Origin: Pelagophyceae sp. CCMP2097
Taxonomy: Eukaryota > Sar > Pelagophyceae
Direction of reading: 5' to 3'
DNA: 43,302 nt
Assembly (NCBI GenBank): GCA_026770575.1
Contig: MU657169.1
Coordinates: 818,593-861,894 of the forward strand
This document shows positions 20,343-29,735 of the stretch, in pieces (the first letter of the stretch is position 1; every line of letters starts with the position of its first letter). Under the pieces are notes generated by a model. The model was not told the origin of the DNA and made no database searches. It was given only the letters and a program-made list of their open reading frames with translations. The translations under genes and the position numbers were made by a program.

Positions 20343-21365
20343 AAGAAGCGCAACGCGGCTCAAAGAAGTGGGACGCGGCTCGTGCGGCGCGGCTCGCGGT
20401 CGTGCGGCGCCTCGGCTCAGTGTATAGACCCCCGGCTCGTCGGCCCTTGGGACCGGCACGCCCGAGGAGCGCGGCTGTGCGAAGGGCCTAGTCGCTTTTC
20501 TCACGGACGCCCAGCGGCGCTGTGCCTTGGGCGGCTTGTAGCACCCGGTCTTGTCAGGTAGTTCGTAGGGCCGTGCTGTGACACCTTCAAGTTGTACGCC
20601 TGATTGCAACTTCTAGTAACTTGCCTGAGTTGTCGCGTGGGGTATTGGCGTATGGGGTCCAGCCTACCCAATATGGGGTATGGGGCCCCATATGGGGCCC
20701 CATATTGGGTCCCATGGGGCGGCGGGGTTCGAGCTGGTGCGCGTAGAGTTAGAACGCGCGTAGAGTTGGGCTTGTCGTCTTCGTCGTCGTCGGATGGCCC
20801 GCCGAGCCATTGGTGTCGCCCGCGCAGTTCCGTATGGGGCCCCACGGGGCCGCATGGGGTCCAGTCTACCCAATATGGGCTCATGGGGCCCAATATGGGG
20901 CCCCATACGGCAACTCAGGGCATTGGAGAGGGTCCCTCGAGAGAGACCAGTTACCGTCGAAAAGGGTCGTAGGCTCTGCCGTCGAGGGGCCGTGTCGGCC
21001 ACCGTGGAAGGGGCCGTCTCGAGGGGCCTTGGAGAGGGACTTTCCAATTGTCCGGAGGTTGGGGGCGCCGTCTCGGCACCGTCGAAACGGGCCCGTCTCG
21101 AGGGCCATGCCGGCGACGTTCCGAGGGGCCATTGCAAGAGCTCTCGAGGGTGCGGTCCCCGAGCGCGCAGTCCGAGTCCAGCTTATTGATTCTTACGCAT
21201 ATATCGGGGGAGGGATCAGTGTACAGGGCGAGCCGCGAGGTCATGTACCCCGGGGGTTCTCCCCGGCCAGATTCGCGATGTTCGCGGGGCCTCGCGCGGC
21301 CGGGCTGTGGGGTCTGTGGCATGATGAGTGCGCGTGGATGATGTGCTGCGGAGGACGCTGCTGCG
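20343..21365. other. Intergenic region between the convergent lipase and carbonic anhydrase genes
   Basis: The two flanking genes both end into this segment, so it should hold two 3' UTRs and terminators. The only structure I see is the palindromic repeat cluster at 20619-20925, followed by repeats built on GAGGGGCC from about 20940 to 21140. No protein with family resemblance is encoded. Confidence 0.45.
20619..20925. repeat. Palindromic GGGGCCCCAT cluster bounded by inverted ends
   Basis: Short ends TTGCCTGAGTTGTCG (about 20621) and its inverse CGGCAACTCAGGGCA (about 20907) bound the block. Inside is a 45-bp palindrome at 20666-20710 with perfect 13-bp arms (ACCCAATATGGGG), and a second inverted pair, GTATGGGGCCCCA at 20831 with its inverse near 20896. 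It looks like a small foldback element or a hairpin-forming satellite. Confidence 0.65.
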
Positions 21366-22527
21366 TTAGAGGGCTTCGACGCTCTCGGCGGTCCACTCGG
21401 GCAGCACGAGATCGCGGGCGGAGTGCGGCTCGAGGTCCTGGTCGAGGCCGTAGTCCTCTTTCATGACCCGGCACGTGGCATCCAGGGACGCGGCGGAGAT
21501 AAAGTGGCAAGCCCGATCCACGTGCCACGACACCATCACCGGCGAGCAGACCTCGTTGTCGTACGACGACCCGGTCGTCGAGCCGAGGTACTTGACCGCG
21601 TCGGTCGCCAACGACGAGGCCCAGCCTGTGGCGAGGTCTTCGATGTCGTACGCTTCATCGTTCACAACCAAGAACACTTGCGCCTGCACCACAACGGCCG
21701 GGTTGGCCTGCCTCACAAAGGCGCCTCCGAGGCCGTCGGTGACGTTGGTGCCGCCGGTGGAGTAGACCCAGTCCAATTCGTACGTCTGACCCACTTGCAC
21801 GTCCTGGCAATATTGAAAATCGTACGGTTCCAGCATCGCCGCCGAAGAATTCGCACGGAGAGCGTCGCAGTAGAAGCCGCCGGATGCGTTCGAGACCCAG
21901 TGCGCTTCGCCGCCGGAGCACGTTCCGCACTGCTCCGAATTTTCGTTGCAAAAGTTGTCCTCGTCCGCCCAGACGCACGCTTCGCACTCGCAGTCGCCTT
22001 GGCCAGAGAGGCAGCAGCGGCCGCCTTCGTGCGGGGCGTCGTACTCGCCTTGGGAATAGTGCTCCGCGCCTTGGTGGAAGTGCATGTTCACAAAGACGAG
22101 TTTTTCCACTTCCGCCAACGGCGCAATCCGCACCGTTTTCAACCCCACGGCCCCTTCAGAAACGTTCACGGGCGACTGCGCCTCGGCGTCCTCGCAGAGC
22201 AGGTCCAGACACGAGTCGCAGGCGATTGGGCATGCGACTGCCGCCTACGGGGTCGCCCGTAAGGCCGAACGCCGCCGCCCGCCCGTCCCCGCCACGCACC
22301 TCAAATCCACTCGTGGCGCTGCCCTCGAGCTTGCAGCGCAAAACCGGCTCCAGGGAGACCTAGAGGCCCGTCGGTAGGCGGCGGCATGCTGCCACAGGCA
22401 GTGGATTCTGACACACCCAGGCACAACCTTGCGTCGAATTGTTCCCTTCGGCAAACCACGCGGGGTCGTCGGCGCACTTGCCAAAAGCCGGGGCGACCAG
22501 CAATGCGGCGAGCAAGTGGAAGCGCAT
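21366..22527 (-). CDS. Delta-class carbonic anhydrase, secreted, two exons
   Basis: A zinc (or cobalt/cadmium) enzyme that interconverts CO2 and bicarbonate; the delta class was found in the diatom Thalassiosira (TWCA1). Exon 1 (22527-22396) starts with the signal-like MRFHLLAALLVAPAFG followed by a Cys-rich stretch. Exon 2 (22244-21366) carries the family signature VFVNMHFHQGAEHYSQGEYD with the His-X-His metal motif, then VGQTYELDW, QAQVFLVVND, GSTTGSSYDNEVCS, WHVDRACHFISAAS with the third candidate His, and the closing EPHSARDLVLP. The spliced product is about 336 aa, plausible for the family. Its many cysteines and signal peptide point to the cell surface or a secretory compartment, where it could serve a carbon-concentrating role. 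It stands alone, convergent with the lipase gene. Confidence 0.9.
22245..22395 (-). other. Carbonic anhydrase intron (151 bp), introner-like
   Basis: The intron starts GTGGCAG and ends GACCCCGTAG; the next exon starts GCGGCAG, matching six of seven bases in the same phase 0. Its last ten bases resemble those of SMG1 intron 1. It separates the signal peptide from the catalytic domain. Confidence 0.75.
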
Positions 22528-22907
22528 GGTGCGAGGCGCGACGAAGAAGGCCGAAAGTATTTGAAGTGTCAGAAACTTTGTGTCAGTCCACCCGAACGGC
22601 CCCCGAAACGGCCCCTCCGCCTTCGGAGACGCGCCCCAGGCGCCGAGCGGTTCTCAGGGGTCCGAGTATAGGGTCTCATCTATGGGCGGGAACCGTCTTT
22701 AGGACTCTTTACTCGACGTCGGCACGTATAGGCCAGATGCGGGGGTGAAGTGTGAAATGGTGTCAACTTGGAGGGGCGCTAACGGCGCTCAGAGTGGTGC
22801 CCAAATCGCACCTCGGAGATATGTGTCGGAGACCACCCTTCTCTAGGAGCTAGACAAGATGGTCGGCCGGGGGTCGAATCATTGAACCGAGTGTTTAACT
22901 CATTTTT
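22528..22907. other. 5' flank of the carbonic anhydrase gene, no gene seen
   Basis: This segment should contain the promoter of the minus-strand carbonic anhydrase gene. I can recognise no TATA box or conserved operator, and no coding frame of note. Confidence 0.4.
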
Positions 22908-23722
22908 TTAGGGTTGCGTCCGCGGCCGAGGCCAGCGCGCCACCGCGGCGTGGTGCAACGCGCGCGCCGCGCGCGCCTCGCGGTTCTGCTGCTGCAGCGC
23001 CAGCGCTTTCCAACTCGCCTCGTCTTTCGCCTGTTGCCAGACTATGTGGAGGTAGCGGCGCTCGATGGCGTTGTACCGCGCGCGTGAATCGACTCAAACG
23101 TTGACTCTGCGAATACGCCGACCGTCCTATTCACCTCGGCGAACTTCCAGAGGTGCGTGTACATGTGCCGCTTGAGCGCGTTGGAGTCGTCGGAGGCGTA
23201 GGCCTGTCGCTGATAGCTGATACACGCGACTTTGAAGTCCGCGACCTCTTCGTCCGTGAGCATCCGCGCCGCGAGCGACAGTCACCATGTAGAGCGACTC
23301 CCACAATGGCATCGCCGTCTCGGCGTACTTCTCGAATGCCGCAGCCGCAGCCGCAGCCGGTTGCGCGCGCGACCTTTGAGAGCTCGCCAAAGATGCGCCG
23401 CGCGTTCTTGAGCAGCTTGTAGCAGTGGTTGCCGATGAACATCTGGTTAAAGGCCTGGATCTGGACATGCAGCTCGTCCAGCATCGCGCCGAGGCGCTTC
23501 GACATGGGGCCGAGCAGGACCACCGACTGCTTGAGCTCGGCGAGCTGCGCCGCCACGACGGGCGTCAGGACGGTCTTGAGGAGGACGTCGCGCGTGTCGG
23601 GGCCGTGGACGACGCCGAAGAGCCGCACATTCAGCGCCGACAGTGCATTTTCCTAGTTCAAAACGATGCCGCCGAACTTGAACGACGACTTGGGCTTCCC
23701 GACCTTTTCCCCGAAAGATAGC
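22908..23722 (-). pseudogene. Broken transposon-derived gene (E-S-x-H type C-terminal domain)
   Basis: Pieces in all minus frames read in order: VGKPKSSFKFGGIVLN, an in-frame TAG, ENALSALNVRLFGVVHGPD, ELHVQIQAFNQMFIGNHCYK, AFEKYAETAMPLWESLY, MLTDEEVADFKVAC, VGVFAESTFESIHAR, then YNAIERRYLHIV and a stop at 22908. The order of a GNHC-like segment, an LTxEEV segment and a GxFxESxxESIHAxxN segment resembles uncharacterised proteins of transposon origin common in animal and protist genomes; I recall the pattern but cannot name a family. About three shifts (near 23350, 23275 and 23083, the last a probable 2-nt slip in a CG run) and the TAG make it a pseudogene. Confidence 0.65.
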
Positions 23723-24004
23723 TCTACAGGCGCAACTTATCCAAGTTGCGCCTCCAAAAGTCGCCTCTCTCCAACGTCCTCGAGGGAGACCTGCATAGGC
23801 GACGGCAGGCCCCCGGAGGCCAACGGAACCTCGAAGTCCTAGCCACCGCTTCGTCCTCGTGGGTCTCCTCTCGGGAAGATCGCTTTGCAGGCGCAACTTT
23901 ATCAAGTTGCGCCTTCAAAAGTCGTCTCTCTTTAACGTCCGCGAGAGAGACCTACATAGGCGACGACAGGCCCCCAGTGGCCATCGGCACCTCGAGGTCC
24001 GAAC
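23717..24004. repeat. Tandem duplication, period 161 bp, with embedded palindrome
   Basis: The block from 23717 is repeated from 23878, the second copy being partial. Each copy contains an 11-bp-arm palindrome of the type AGGCGCAACTT/AAGTTGCGCCT, followed by a CCTCTCTC...GGGAGACC segment. No coding function is apparent. Confidence 0.8.
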
Positions 24005-24579
24005 TCAAGCAACGCGGCGGCCTCGGGAATAGGGACCGATAAAGGGCGCGGATGCGACCCGCACCCGCCCACCCACGGGTGCGGTTGCGAGTGTGGGTCG
24101 GCCTTTTTAGCTGCGATTGCGGATGCGGGTGCAGCGGCCGAGGGGGCGGGTCGTTATGATGTGTGATATCGCCACCAGTCCGTGTTGCGCTCCTTGTGCA
24201 AAAGGGAATTCCGGTCCCAGTGCCAAGGAGCCGGGTGCGGAGGTATATATACGCTTGTGCTCCCCCCTCAACTGAAAAATGAAGAGGAGTGGCAATGGAG
24301 TTGTAGAACATTTTAATAATAATAATGTGGGACGTTCGGAGCTGGCTACGGCCCTGGGTTGGAGGTTCGAACACGTTTTATTCTGCGTAGTATCTTTGCC
24401 TTCTCAAGGTCTATCCTCGCTGGATTCGGAAGGCGCGTGTCTTCCGAACATTCGTCGGACATCTGAAATATCAAAAAATCGAAACTCAGTTTCGGTCTTC
24501 TGCTTCAATTGTTCTGGTCATCTGCAACACAGCGCATACACTTGCGATTGCGCCGCGGAGTACCCGTGTGGAGAATATC
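24005..24579 (+). other. Leader of the DIRS-type element, with two hairpins
   Basis: The sequence upstream of the gag-like ATG contains a perfect 8-bp-stem hairpin at 24425-24448 (TTCGGAAG/CTTCCGAA) and a second, 7-bp-arm palindrome at 24480-24494 (CGAAACT/AGTTTCG). A TATATATA stretch at about 24243 could be a promoter. The left end of the element was not located; split direct repeats expected for this class were looked for by eye and not found. Confidence 0.4.
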
Positions 24580-27064
24580 ATGAGCGAGGGCGAGGCAGTT
24601 TCGACGGCTCTCCAGCGGCTGGGCGCCGCGAATGCGTCAATCGACATGGGCGGCAGCGCCCATGAAAACGTGCGGGAGGACGCCGATCGAATCGGCGCCA
24701 ACATGCTCGCGACGGAGGACCCCTCCGGCGGCGCGACGCCGCAGCGCGTACGGCTCTGGCCCGTCGCACGACTCGTGACGGGCGACGACGACGGCGTCGC
24801 GAGTACGATCGGCGAAGCGAACGCGTACGTCGTCGCGGACTACAAGGACGAAGGAGACGCGCTGATTCCCTTCGTGCCGAACGCCGTCGAGGACGCAGAC
24901 GGCCTTTCGCCAGATGCGACGATCGTCATCGCGCTGCTTAACGCCAAGCAACAGGGTGTGGCGACCATGGCTTTAGCGGCCGTCGCGGACACGATGCCGG
25001 GGAGGGCCGGCAAAGGTTACGCGGCCTTGCTGCAGGGCCAGGAAAAGATCTCGGACAAGGCGGCGCTGCTCAAGATCACGTACTTTCTCGGGACTCAGCA
25101 CGGCGGTGTGGGGGGCCCGAATTATAGCTTTGTCGGCTCGCCGGCCTCCGCCAAAGAATTCGTCAAGCGGCTGGCAGCGTACGTCTTGCACCTGGCGAAC
25201 GACGAGACGCGCACGGCCTCGACGGTGCTGCCCGCGAGGTCGACGTCGTCCGATATCTCCGAACTCGTTAATGCTTACTCGCGGAGCCACGGCCTCGACT
25301 CGCACAACCTCACGGCGGAAGACGCGAAGAAGCTCGTCGACTTCGCGACAGTGCTCTGCGACGGTGGCACGCTCGACGCGCGCGAGAAGCCCCTGCTCCT
25401 GATGCTGCTGCGGAGCTCGGTGCCGAGCGGCATTGCGTACGGTGCCAAGGAAGGATATTTGGGAGACGTTGCGCAGGGCGCTGCTGCGATCACCACCACG
25501 CTTAAGGAGGCGCTGCGGTTCAACAACCGATCGGTGCAGCCCTCGAACAAGTTTCTTCTCGGGCTCGTCGCGCAGCGGTTGCCGAATTGTCCGAACAATT
25601 TTGCCAAGAGCCTCGTGGAGCTCTTGCCGGGCTCTCTCGATGACTCGGGCCGGTTCAAGTTCAACGTTTTTCCGGAGGGTGGCAACACCACGGCCATCAG
25701 CAGCTTGGCGGCATCGTTTGAGGACATCGCCAAGCGCATCCCGGGTCTCCTCGACGGCTGCGACGAACTCCTTAGGAAGACGGGGGAAATCGTCACAAAC
25801 GGCAACGGCGACCTTTGCGCAAAGGAGGAGCTCCTGCGTTTTGGGCGGACGCTCCACGCTCACCTCAAGCGCCTCGGTAGCGCAAAGTACACGGGCACCA
25901 TGGCCAAACACGGCCCGTTCGAGCAGAAGCTCCAGGACGAGGCCGTGCACGCGGCCGAGCCGGCAATGCAGGCGGCGGTGCTGGCGCTCGTCAAGAGGAC
26001 GGCGTCGGCGACGGCCGGCAAGGACGAGCAGACGATGGACGCGTACGCGCTGAAGAGACTCAAGCAGGAGATCACGGCGGAGGTCCGGCGCGACTTCGGA
26101 TCGGCGCGCGAGTTCGGGTCGGCTAAGCGGAAGCGCGACGGCGGCGGCGCTGGCGGCGGCTCTTTGCAGCGCGACGGCGGCGGCGCTGGAGACGGCTTTT
26201 TGCAGCGCAACGGCGGCGGCGCTGGCGACGGCTCCTGGCAGTACGACGGCGGCGGCTCTCGAGCAGAGATGGTGTGCGTCAGCTGCTTCAAGCCGCCCTC
26301 CCACCGAGCCCGCGACTGCCCGAACCGCCGCGAGCCGATGACCGCGGCGCCCAAAAACCTCAGCCCGTTCCTCCTCGGCCTCGCACAGCGGCTTCGTGAC
26401 TCACCCGAGACCACGGAGGCACGGAGCCGGTCGATGACGCCGACAGCTTTCCGCGGCTGGGCCAAGCTGCGGCGGCGCGCCTCTCGCGACGAGAGGGCGT
26501 TCTGCTTTGCGGCAGCCCGACGACGAGGAGCACGACACGGGTCGTGCAAAACGGACCAAAATGCCTCACGGAGACCGAAATCCGTCGGCGCGAGGTGCGT
26601 CGGCGGTGCGCGTTGGGGAAGCCCCGGCGCGCGACCGAAATCCGTCGGCGCGAGGTGCGTCGGCGGTGCGCGTTGGGGAAGCCCCGGCGCGCGACCGAAA
26701 TCCGTCGGCGCGAAGTGCGTCGGCGGTGCACGTCGGGGAAGCCCCGGCGTGCGACCGAAATCCGTCGGCGCGAAGTGCGTCGACGGTGCACATCGGGGAA
26801 GCCCCGACGTGCGACCAAAAGCCGTCGGCGCGAGTTGCGTCGGCGGTGTGCGTCGGGGAAGCCCCGGCGTGCGACAAAAGGTTGTCTGTGCGAGGACGCG
26901 TCGGCGGCCTGGCAACGAGCCTACCCGACGAAGACGGCCTCTGGGATGACTGCGCAGAAGCGGACGACGTCAGCGACGACGAGCGACGGCGACGTCTCGC
27001 GATAGCGGCGGCCGCCGACGCCACGATCGTCCAGCGGGGGCAGGGCCAGTGGCTCGGGTCCTGA
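24580..27064 (+). CDS. Gag-like protein of the DIRS-type element (frame disturbed near 3' end)
   Basis: The frame opens at ATG 24580 and stays open to 26949, giving a mostly helical protein with an acidic N-terminus, a Lys/Arg segment, three or four Gly-rich repeats (RDGGGAGDG type, about 26131-26260) and a zinc-knuckle variant CVSCFKPPSHRARDC (CX2CX5HX4C) at about 26274. Such knuckles bind RNA in Gag proteins. After about 26400 the better coding character moves to other frames: the frame that starts RQPDDEEHD, runs through the 60-bp repeats as DRNPSARGASAVRVGEAPAR units and ends in an acidic LPDEDGLWDD tail at TGA 27062-27064. One or two indels or a programmed shift between 26390 and 26510 would explain this. 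Starts in front of ATG 24580 are possible in frame. Confidence 0.7.
26578..26880 (+). repeat. 60-bp minisatellite, five units, inside the gag-like gene
   Basis: Five head-to-tail units of exactly 60 bp; the first two are identical and later ones carry a few substitutions. Since 60 is a multiple of three, all frames stay open and each gives a 20-residue repeat. In the favoured frame the unit reads DRNPSARGASAVRVGEAPAR. Confidence 0.95.
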
Positions 27065-27066
27065 GT

Positions 27067-29616
27067 ATGTTTGCCGACGGCGACGCGCCCTTCGCCGTCA
27101 AGTGGCGGCGCGGCTTATCGCGCCGGGACGTCGCACGCCGCAGCGCCGTTCTTGTACCCATGGAGATGGCCCGGGGCACGCGACTGGAGGACGCGCCTTT
27201 TCCTCTCCGTGATCCGGCGCCGCGCACTACGACACCGTCGCCGCCAGCGATGCCGCCGCAGGAACTCGTCGACCGCGTCGAGCGGGAGCTTCACGACTGG
27301 ACAGAGCTCGTCAGCAGCACGCCGATGGCCCACTTTGGTGTCGTCACCGTCTGCCACAAGCGACATGGCGAGTACGACGTCCAGTACGACTCGGGCGACG
27401 TGTCTCTCCGTGTGCCTGCGCGGCTCCTACGTGTCGCGCCGGGCGATCAGTGCGTCGGCCTCGGTTCTCGCGTCGCGGTTCAGCGTGACGGGGCGCTCAA
27501 ACGCTGGTGCGACGCCGTCGAGCGCGCTGGTCGCGACGAGGACGCGGCGGTCGAAGCCGTTTTGCGCGGCGATGCCGACTGCGTCTTACGGCGGCGGCGC
27601 GGCCGCATAGAGCGGCATCTAACGATCGACGATTCGCCGCCGCTTGTTCAGGAGGTGATTCGGACCGGATTTACTTTTTCGATCGGCGCGGTGGGCAAGC
27701 CGCACGTCCTTGTCCCGCGACCGGCCGGCCTCGATCTTCCGCACAACCAGGCTCTCCTGGAAGAGACGCGGCAGCTCGACTGGTGCGACGCGGAGCTTCA
27801 GTTTTTCATGGAGTGGGGCGTTTCCGATTACTCGAACACGGCGCCACGCGGCGTCTCGACCTTTGCGCCAAACCACAAGTCGACGGTCGACGATGGGATG
27901 GCTGTGCTTTACGAGAAGACGTTGGCGAAGGAGGTGGACTGCGGCTGGACGTTATCGGGGCGCAGCTTTCCGCACGTGTTTCCGGTGTTGGTTCGTCCAG
28001 GAGGCAGCCGGCTCAAGCCAGCCACGGCCGAAGAACTGGGCGGCTCTTCTCGAAACCTCGTGGGCGCCACGTGGCCGAAAAAGGGCACGCCGTGGGCCTT
28101 TGCTCGCGACAGCGATGGCGTTTTGCGCCTCCTCGCATCGAACTACAATACGGACGTCGACGCGATCCCGTCGATCGAGTGGTTGACAATCGAGGTCAAC
28201 GCTGAGGCGGCGGCGGTGCTCGGGACGGCGCGCCGGCGTGCCGGTGTCGGCATGGGCGGGGGTGTCATCGATCTCTCAAAGTGGTTCCGGCAGATGGCCG
28301 TCGCCTCGACGGAGTGGACCAAGCAGTGTCTCAACTGGTGCGGCCTCTACTACCTCGACGTGCGCATGCAAATGGGCAAGGTCTCGTCGGCCAACGTGGC
28401 GCAGCGCGCGACGTTCGTGCTTGTCGCCGCGTGCGAACGGCGGCTCGATTACGAGATCGCAGAGTTTGTGACAGCGCAGACGGGAGCCGATTGGGACGAG
28501 CTCCGGGCCTGGCAGGCTGATCGCCTCATCGCCTTTGGCGGCGATCACGCGCAAGCTCGATTGTACTTTATGAGCTCGTTTCAGGACGACATGTACTGCT
28601 TGGCTGTCCACGACGAAATCGCGGCGCTGGTCGAGCAGCGGGTTCCAGGGATCATACGGCCGCTGCTCGTCGGCGTCTCGGACAAGACGCCCCCGTTCTC
28701 GTCGCGGTTCGTGAGCATCGGCACCGAGTGCGACGCCATCAGCGAGTCACTGCGGCCGCGGGCTCCTTTGCGCGCTGCATACGTCGACGCTGCGGCGTGG
28801 GTCGAGGAGAACCGAGGTTGTCTCGTGGATTACGACCGCCTCGAGCAGTGCGTCGGCCTCCACGAGCTTTGCTCGCGCTTTGTCAACGACCGCGGTTGCA
28901 ACAACTCGGCGCACCGGTGCTTGCAGCCCATCGCGCGCGCGGGCGGGCGGTGCATGATCGGAAGCGACTTTGCAGACGACGTGCGGCGCATTGTCACCGT
29001 CCTCAAGGACGCCCGCGGCGTGCCCCTCGTCGCCGACCCGGTTTGCCTGTACCCGCCGGAGTACGGCGCTCTCGGCGACGCTTCGACCACGACGGGCTAC
29101 GGGGTCGTCGTTTCCGATGGCTACGAGGCCCACGTATATCACGGCGCTTGGCAGCGCGCGACGCTCGCTGCTGTCGCGGCGGTCGACGTGTCGATATCGC
29201 CGCTCGAGCTCGTGACCGGTGCGTACGTGGCCGACGCCGTTTGCCTTTGGCTGCCGGACGTCCTCGCACGGTCGCGACAGTTCGTGGTCCGATGTGACAA
29301 CACCTCGGCGTGCGACGTCGTCCTGACGGGACGCGCATCGTCGGCACCGATGGCAGCGGCGCTCGACGTACTTCGGGAGGTCGAGCGACGCCACGGCGTC
29401 CGTGTCCTTTTCGTCCACATTGCTGGCGAAAGGAACCCGGTTGCGGACCGCCTCTCAAGGGGGGATCCCATCGAGGCGGCGGCCCTCTTGCAAAACATCG
29501 GCAAGACACCGCGCGAGCACGCCGCACCCGCGGAGTGGGCGGTTTGGGAGAAGCGCGTGTGTTTCGCTGCTCGCAAGCGGCCACGGGCCGTGACTAGGCT
29601 ACTAGTATGGCGCTAG
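27067..29616 (+). CDS. Reverse transcriptase-RNase H of the DIRS-type element
   Basis: About 849 aa, copying the element RNA and degrading it from the hybrid. Motif A is GGGVIDLSKWFRQM (about residue 400, first catalytic Asp); a motif B-like KVSSANVAQRATF follows; motif C is SSFQDDMYC (about residue 502), with the Asp pair after Gln as in many DIRS and Ty3 relatives. RNase H follows with its acidic residues intact: DASTTTGYGVVV (about 671), PLELVTGAY (about 712), RCDNTSACDVV (about 741) and NPVADRLSRGD (about 790). The start ATG follows the gag-like stop as TGAgtATG. No frameshift or stop is present, so this enzyme may still work. No methyltransferase domain of the kind seen in some DIRS elements is visible. 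Confidence 0.88.
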   Translation: MFADGDAPFAVKWRRGLSRRDVARRSAVLVPMEMARGTRLEDAPFPLRDPAPRTTTPSPPAMPPQELVDRVERELHDWTELVSSTPMAHFGVVTVCHKRHGEYDVQYDSGDVSLRVPARLLRVAPGDQCVGLGSRVAVQRDGALKRWCDAVERAGRDEDAAVEAVLRGDADCVLRRRRGRIERHLTIDDSPPLVQEVIRTGFTFSIGAVGKPHVLVPRPAGLDLPHNQALLEETRQLDWCDAELQFFMEWGVSDYSNTAPRGVSTFAPNHKSTVDDGMAVLYEKTLAKEVDCGWTLSGRSFPHVFPVLVRPGGSRLKPATAEELGGSSRNLVGATWPKKGTPWAFARDSDGVLRLLASNYNTDVDAIPSIEWLTIEVNAEAAAVLGTARRRAGVGMGGGVIDLSKWFRQMAVASTEWTKQCLNWCGLYYLDVRMQMGKVSSANVAQRATFVLVAACERRLDYEIAEFVTAQTGADWDELRAWQADRLIAFGGDHAQARLYFMSSFQDDMYCLAVHDEIAALVEQRVPGIIRPLLVGVSDKTPPFSSRFVSIGTECDAISESLRPRAPLRAAYVDAAAWVEENRGCLVDYDRLEQCVGLHELCSRFVNDRGCNNSAHRCLQPIARAGGRCMIGSDFADDVRRIVTVLKDARGVPLVADPVCLYPPEYGALGDASTTTGYGVVVSDGYEAHVYHGAWQRATLAAVAAVDVSISPLELVTGAYVADAVCLWLPDVLARSRQFVVRCDNTSACDVVLTGRASSAPMAAALDVLREVERRHGVRVLFVHIAGERNPVADRLSRGDPIEAAALLQNIGKTPREHAAPAEWAVWEKRVCFAARKRPRAVTRLLVWR

Positions 29617-29735
29617 GCCCCAAGTTAGCCTACTAGGGTCCTAACGCTTGGCGATATAATGATTTCTTTTTTATAGTCCCTGAGGGTGTTCCTTCCCTCC
29701 ACATAACTCGGCTTCAATATGAGTCGTGGCATGGA
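29617..29735. other. Convergent 3' spacer between RT and recombinase genes
   Basis: This short spacer between two stop codons contains an AT-rich stretch (ATATAATGATTTCTTTTTTATAG) that could serve polyadenylation on the plus strand, and near-direct repeats of CTACTAG (about 29600 and 29627). In PAT and Kangaroo elements internal copies of terminal repeats lie outside the genes, so this is one place to look for them. Confidence 0.4.

Noticed and set aside
26578..26880. CRISPR-like array
   Set aside because: The 60-bp units are directly adjacent with no spacers; this is a coding minisatellite.
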